This document shows, in pieces, positions 59,955 through 64,000 of a stretch of 64,000 nt of DNA. Where the stretch lies: contig CM070604.1 of the NCBI GenBank assembly GCA_036346395.1, positions 51,663,503-51,727,502 of the forward strand, written 5' to 3'. Below the pieces are notes generated by a model that did no database searches, was not told the origin of the DNA, and was given only the letters and a program-made list of their open reading frames with translations. The position numbers were made by a program, and so were the translations under genes. Within the stretch, counting starts at the first letter, position 1; every line of letters starts with the position of its first letter. Source of the stretch: Hsuehochloa calcarea (taxonomy: Eukaryota; Streptophyta; Magnoliopsida; Poales; Poaceae).

Positions 59955-60320
59955 ATGGAGAGAGGCGACGGCGGCGACGGGGCGCTCGTCCCCACGGGGA
60001 TCATCATTTTAACCCTGACCTCCGCCGTGGCCGTCTACAGAGCGGCGGGGGACGTCGGCTCGACGGCTTTCGTGGCAGCCAGCTACGCCGCTCTGCTGCT
60101 TCTCTTCCGCAGCCTTCGGGCCTACGAGCGCGCGCCGCCGGGGGCAGTCGACGAAAGGGAGCGGCTGAAACGCCAAGTTTGGGCACTCTGCACGCTGCTC
60201 ACCGTGCTGTTTGCGTGGAAGGTGGCTGCTGTGATGCCGTGGCCCGTGGCGGCGGTCGTCTGGGCTCTCGCTGCTGCCACCGCGCTCGGCGGCTTCGTTG
60301 GGTTGTTCCGTCACCCCTGA
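59955..60320 (+). CDS. Small four-helix membrane protein, DUF6490-like
   Basis: 121 residues from ATG at 59955 (MERGDGGDGALVPTG) to TGA at 60318-60320. Four hydrophobic stretches are visible at about residues 12-28, 37-53, 74-93 and 96-117. A charged loop (YERAPPGAVDERERLKRQ) lies between helices 2 and 3, and a W-K-x2-A-x2-MPWPVA turn between helices 3 and 4. This layout and the PWPVA/FRHP-like ending match a grass family of short membrane proteins annotated as DUF6490; the match is from memory. Function is unknown. An upstream ATG at 59826 would add 43 residues, but that stretch lacks family-like sequence, so the internal ATG is preferred. No intron is needed. A BARE-like LTR ends about 140 bases upstream. 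The copy at 39262 is frameshifted. Confidence 0.75.
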   Translation: MERGDGGDGALVPTGIIILTLTSAVAVYRAAGDVGSTAFVAASYAALLLLFRSLRAYERAPPGAVDERERLKRQVWALCTLLTVLFAWKVAAVMPWPVAAVVWALAAATALGGFVGLFRHP

Positions 60321-63289
60321 ATTGATCGGTAGTTCAATACAAATATATAGCCGGCTCTTTATTGATGTGCGTCCGGACGTCCATTTATCGCTTATTCTAT
60401 GTTCGGTAAGATTGTCGGTTACTTCAAGTAACAAAGGATTGATGCATATATTCTGAATTGTCACCTTGCATACTATGCAATGTATTATAACTTCTTATTG
60501 TTTAATTTGCATTTTGCTTTGTGCTGTCATATAACTATTCTTATTTTTCGATTATATATTTAAATATGGGACTTCTCTTGTACTCTGTTTCACACTCAGG
60601 TGACAAAAATGATTTGCAGTGTTTCTTTTTTTAGTGAACGCACTCTGCATTTGTTTAGGATGAATAGTTGGGCTTATGCAAAGTTTCCAGAATACCTTTT
60701 TTTCTCTTGTGTTCTTGGCATTTGTGTAAAAAAAACAGATCTAGGATCATTCCTGCCAAGCTCTCAAACTTTTGTGTGTATTGCTTATATTTTTTCCTTA
60801 TGTGTCATATGTTGTTATGCACATCAACACTGCTTAAGGGTGAAAATTTATCCTTTGCAAGAAACATTCTGTACATATAGCCACACTTTGTACATTTTAT
60901 CTTGGGAAAATGCTGGTGAATACCAGAAGACGTGCTGGATCATGCTGTGCATTTGTTGCAAGAATTGGCTTTTGCAACAAGTGATGCTTAGTTCCACAGT
61001 TATCTAGCTATGTTTGAAATTTGCTGAAATGCTGACCCTTTAGCATGGTAGTTTTTTCAAGAATAAGTTATGCTTTGTTTCCAGCCTGCGTACCGTGATA
61101 AAAGCAAACATAAGTTGCGACTGGTGACTGTCCTTTTTATTCTGTTAGTACTTTCCTGTTGGATTGATCTCGGCTAACTGCCGAGACCGAGTCTCACGGG
61201 CATAGCCCACCTTCGCGCCCGGATCGGGGGCGACTCCAACTTAGTTTGGTTTCGGTCCCGGTCATCTCAGCGCTACAAAAAACAGAGGGATACGGCAGGG
61301 TTTTGAGTGCGAGCAGTTCAAGCCCAAGAAATCCCATACAGACGCCCGATCGGTAACGTGCGCTGAGGTGAACGAAGGCCGTAACTCATCGTCATCACCG
61401 CGACGCCGCCGTCACTCTCACACCTTCCCGCGACTCAAGCCGACGTCACGGCGCTCAGATCTGCGCCGACCCCGACCGAACTATCAACCACGATGACGTT
61501 TTCATCATCGGGTATGTGTTAACGCTTCCGCATCTAATGTTTTGTTGTGGTGTTCAACGATTGATTAGGGTTAATGTTATTAGATCATGTTTTTAGTCTC
61601 GGTTTTAATCTAATATTTCCTTGATTCTGGACAAACTAACATTTGATGGTGGATGGCTTTGTTTTCATGATATGTGCTGTAGTTACGTATGGATGGCTTT
61701 GTTTCATGTGGTGTGACTAATAGCTTCGATTTACGTTTCATTTTATAAGCATGTCATCCTGTTTATTTGCAAGTTGCAAGTACCGAAAGTGATTCACTGA
61801 CCTTAAACTGTTCTCACAAAGGTACGCACTGTCGATGTGGTGGGTGGCAACCGTACTCAAAGATCATCAGAGCTGCTGTTAGATCATGATCCCTCAGCTC
61901 TACAGTAACGATTAAATATGCAGTCTTCCATGCATGTGTTTTGTCATATGGATCTGTATTTCAGTTGTGGCTTCTATCAATCACCCCTTCTGTAAGAAAT
62001 GAAGGATTGATGCATATATTCTGAATTGTCACCTTGCATACTATGCAGTTTATTATCTTGTGAATACAGGCAGTGAATAATATTGTCCAAACTATAGTTT
62101 TTTTTTTTCCATTATGCATGTTTGGGATGTAATGTAAAGATAGAAACATACTAATGCTTCCCTCTATTGGAAGGTTCAATCCTTAATATCCATTGGAGCA
62201 TTGGGGTTACTATAGCTGCTCCAAATAGCGCGAACCTGGTTGAACCATTCCAGCCTCTGCCAGCATTGGTTAGGGTCGGGGCGCACCTGCCCCTTAACCA
62301 CACACACCCCTACTTATTTGTCCGCGCGATTACTTGTTATTTTTGAACAGTGTCCTTCGTTTGTTTCGGAAAGCACTTCTGAACAATGCATCGATCCGAT
62401 GATTTATTCTTGCAGGACGTTGAATGAGGTGATATGTATATGTGCTGCGCGCGCGCGTACGTGCTCTGCCGTGCGTACTCTTGAACTATTGTATTGTATG
62501 GCGATCAAGGATTATATTCGAGCGTCGATTCGTCTGTGTGTGTGTGTATATGCTTAACTTTGGAAGATCATAGTCATGATAAGAGCTGCATGGCTGTAGA
62601 TGATTTCACTGTAAGTCGAGCTGGATATACGAATTGAGTGTTCTGTTGCTTCATTGTAATTTGATTCAACCATTCAAGATTATTTGAGATAAGAGATTTT
62701 TTTCATCGAAGTTGTGCTCTGCCTTGAAGGCTTGAATAACCACCCTAATAGCGAAACAACCCAAAGTTTCTGAAAATTTTGGATTTGTCAAGTTGTTGTC
62801 TTAAGTTTGAATTCTTGCCCAATTCGGAAACTTCCAAACCTCATCCGCTTTCCTCTTTTGGCAAATCCGTTTTCCTTTGCTGAAAACGCCCTCTCCAAAA
62901 ACCGCCTCCACCCCTGTTCACTCTGCTCACACGTCACACCGTCACTCACCGCTACTCGTCTTCTCATGGCCACTCGTCTTCTCACCGCCCCCGCTCCGTG
63001 TCAAGCTCCAGTAACCGCCACCTCCTCGTCCACCTTCGCCGCACCATTAATGGTCCATACCAGCACCGCTCGCCTCGCGCCTTCGCCGCGCTAGCTCCTG
63101 CACCACCTGCATGTGTCGCGTTCGACTTTGCCACCGCACGCCCTCGCGCCAGTGAAGCTCCCTCGCCACCACGCTACCATCGTACATCCACCTTAACTCC
63201 GCACGGCGCCAATCCAGCTCCATCGCACACGTCGCCGTCACGTGCCATGTTCGCTCGAGCTATGCACTGGCGCCACCGACTCTTCGCAC
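60321..63289. other. 3' flank and intergenic region, copy 2
   Basis: Counterpart of 39630-42588. The segment aaggattgatgcatatattctg recurs at about 60434 and 62003. A frame of 135 codons at 60600-61007 lacks any motif and is disrupted in copy 1, so I do not call it a gene. Confidence 0.4.
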
Positions 63290-63297
63290 TATAAAAG
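63290..63297 (+). promoter_or_regulatory. TATA-like box, copy 2
   Basis: Same tataaaag as 42589-42596, in an unchanged immediate context. Confidence 0.35.
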
Positions 63298-63511
63298 CCC
63301 ACCAACCTGCGTCTACTTCGTCACCAGCACCTCCCGAACCCCACCCCCCCCCCCACCTTTCTTCCCCAACGCTGGTGAATCATAGGAATTTCCGCCACCC
63401 AACCTTTCTTCCCCGATGAGCCTGAAGGCAATACCATCGCCACCAACTCACCCTTCACCTCCCAACCACGTCACAACCACCGCGTCTCCACCCCGAAACT
63501 TTCCCCAATCC

Positions 63512-64000
63512 AACCAAGGAATCCGTTAGAAATGTTTTGAAATGGATATTGTTCTCTCTTTGATCAGGGATTGCTATATGAAAAGAAGTGGAGTTTGAAA
63601 AAGGGAACGGAATGGTCAAACCGGAACTGCTAGAGGAACGAATTTTCAATAGCATAACTTGGGCTCCTAGAATATGGCGCCCTTGGGACAATCTATTTGA
63701 TTGCAGGGTTTTGTTCCGAAGCAAAGATATCCGCGGAGGCCGGTTCGTTCGTCCTATTCTGATATTCAGGACCAAGAGGTACTGGATTCTCTTTCCGATA
63801 GGCCCTGAAAGGAGAAGAAAGGCTGAAATGCCAACGGACCTCTGTCTATTCTCTAATTCACCCGATCCGATAGTACCCGTTTTTGGAACGTCCAGTGCCA
63901 AAGTCACTGAATGGGTAAGTCACCAATCCAATCCCTTTGACAAATCGGGTGTCATATTAGATATCATATTCTATATATATAGAAATATCATAGAATAGAC
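63512..64000 (+). pseudogene. Plastid-derived segment (NUPT) B, ycf2-like remnant, cut by the window end
   Basis: Aligns with 43805-44260 and has the more plastid-like readings (WAPRIWRPWDNLFDC). It starts at aaccaagg, as NUPT A does, but is joined directly to duplicated nuclear sequence (ccaatcc|aaccaagg). It continues to the window edge, so whether another ycf73 fragment and a third unit follow is unknown. Confidence 0.75.

Larger units (their letters stand above)
44403..63511 (+). repeat. Segmental duplication, copy 2
   Basis: Direct-orientation copy of 23715-42822 with near identity. It starts at tttcctgtttggg inside the ycf73-like frame and ends at ccccaatcc before NUPT B. It lacks the 982-bp block found after copy 1. 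Compared with copy 1 it keeps more CAG/CTG triplets in 58400-59650 and 63060-63340 but loses some in 56500-56545. Confidence 0.95.

Noticed and set aside
1..64000. tRNA, rRNA or other RNA genes
   Set aside because: I looked for tRNA-like cloverleaf signatures and conserved rRNA words and saw none beyond primer-binding sites. A covariance-model scan would be needed to exclude small RNAs.

Overview
This is nuclear DNA from a grass (Poaceae), probably of the rice lineage. Four things point there: a fragment resembling plastid ycf73 (a grass plastid frame) next to a ycf2-like remnant, a Ty1/copia LTR of the BARE/Angela/RIRE1 type, a Ty3/gypsy Tat-lineage element with an antisense spliced gene, and a small four-helix membrane protein resembling the grass DUF6490 family. 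The species call is inference. I found no bacterial-style operons, CRISPR arrays or RNA genes. Almost all the DNA is transposable elements, repeats and decayed fragments. The only gene I would call intact is the small membrane protein at 59955-60320.

Layout. 1-1246 is AT-rich and unassigned sequence. 1247-22127 is a nest. An old gypsy LTR-like block (1247-2763, resuming at 15776) is split by a full-length Tat-lineage element (2769-15770) that has matching LTRs, a TSD, a PBS-like site, a purine-rich tract, gag, PR, RT, RNase H and IN, plus a multi-exon antisense gene. To its right lie a 5'-truncated chromovirus pol (16437-18225) and a long LTR-like block (18226-22127). 22178-23714 holds a short gene-like fragment and an older repeat.

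23715-42822 is repeated in direct orientation at 44403-63511, a segmental duplication with an offset of about 20.7 kb. Each copy carries a gypsy protease fragment, two LINE fragments, a copia LTR with leader and gag remnant, a probable gypsy LTR remnant, a BARE-like LTR on the minus strand and the DUF6490-like gene. The gene is open in copy 2 and broken by three 1-base differences in copy 1. A plastid-derived segment (NUPT) follows each copy (43805-44402 and 63512-64000). The first NUPT fuses to the second copy inside the ycf73-like frame, across about 13 bp of shared sequence.

Two observations deserve most attention. First, wherever duplicate or LTR pairs can be compared in transposon-derived sequence, differences concentrate on CAG/CTG triplets. 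I suspect consensus errors at CHG-methylated sites. If so, many apparent frameshifts in the Tat element are not real. Second, the Tat element carries a 29-bp palindromic repeat in both LTRs, and related units recur in the introns of its antisense gene.
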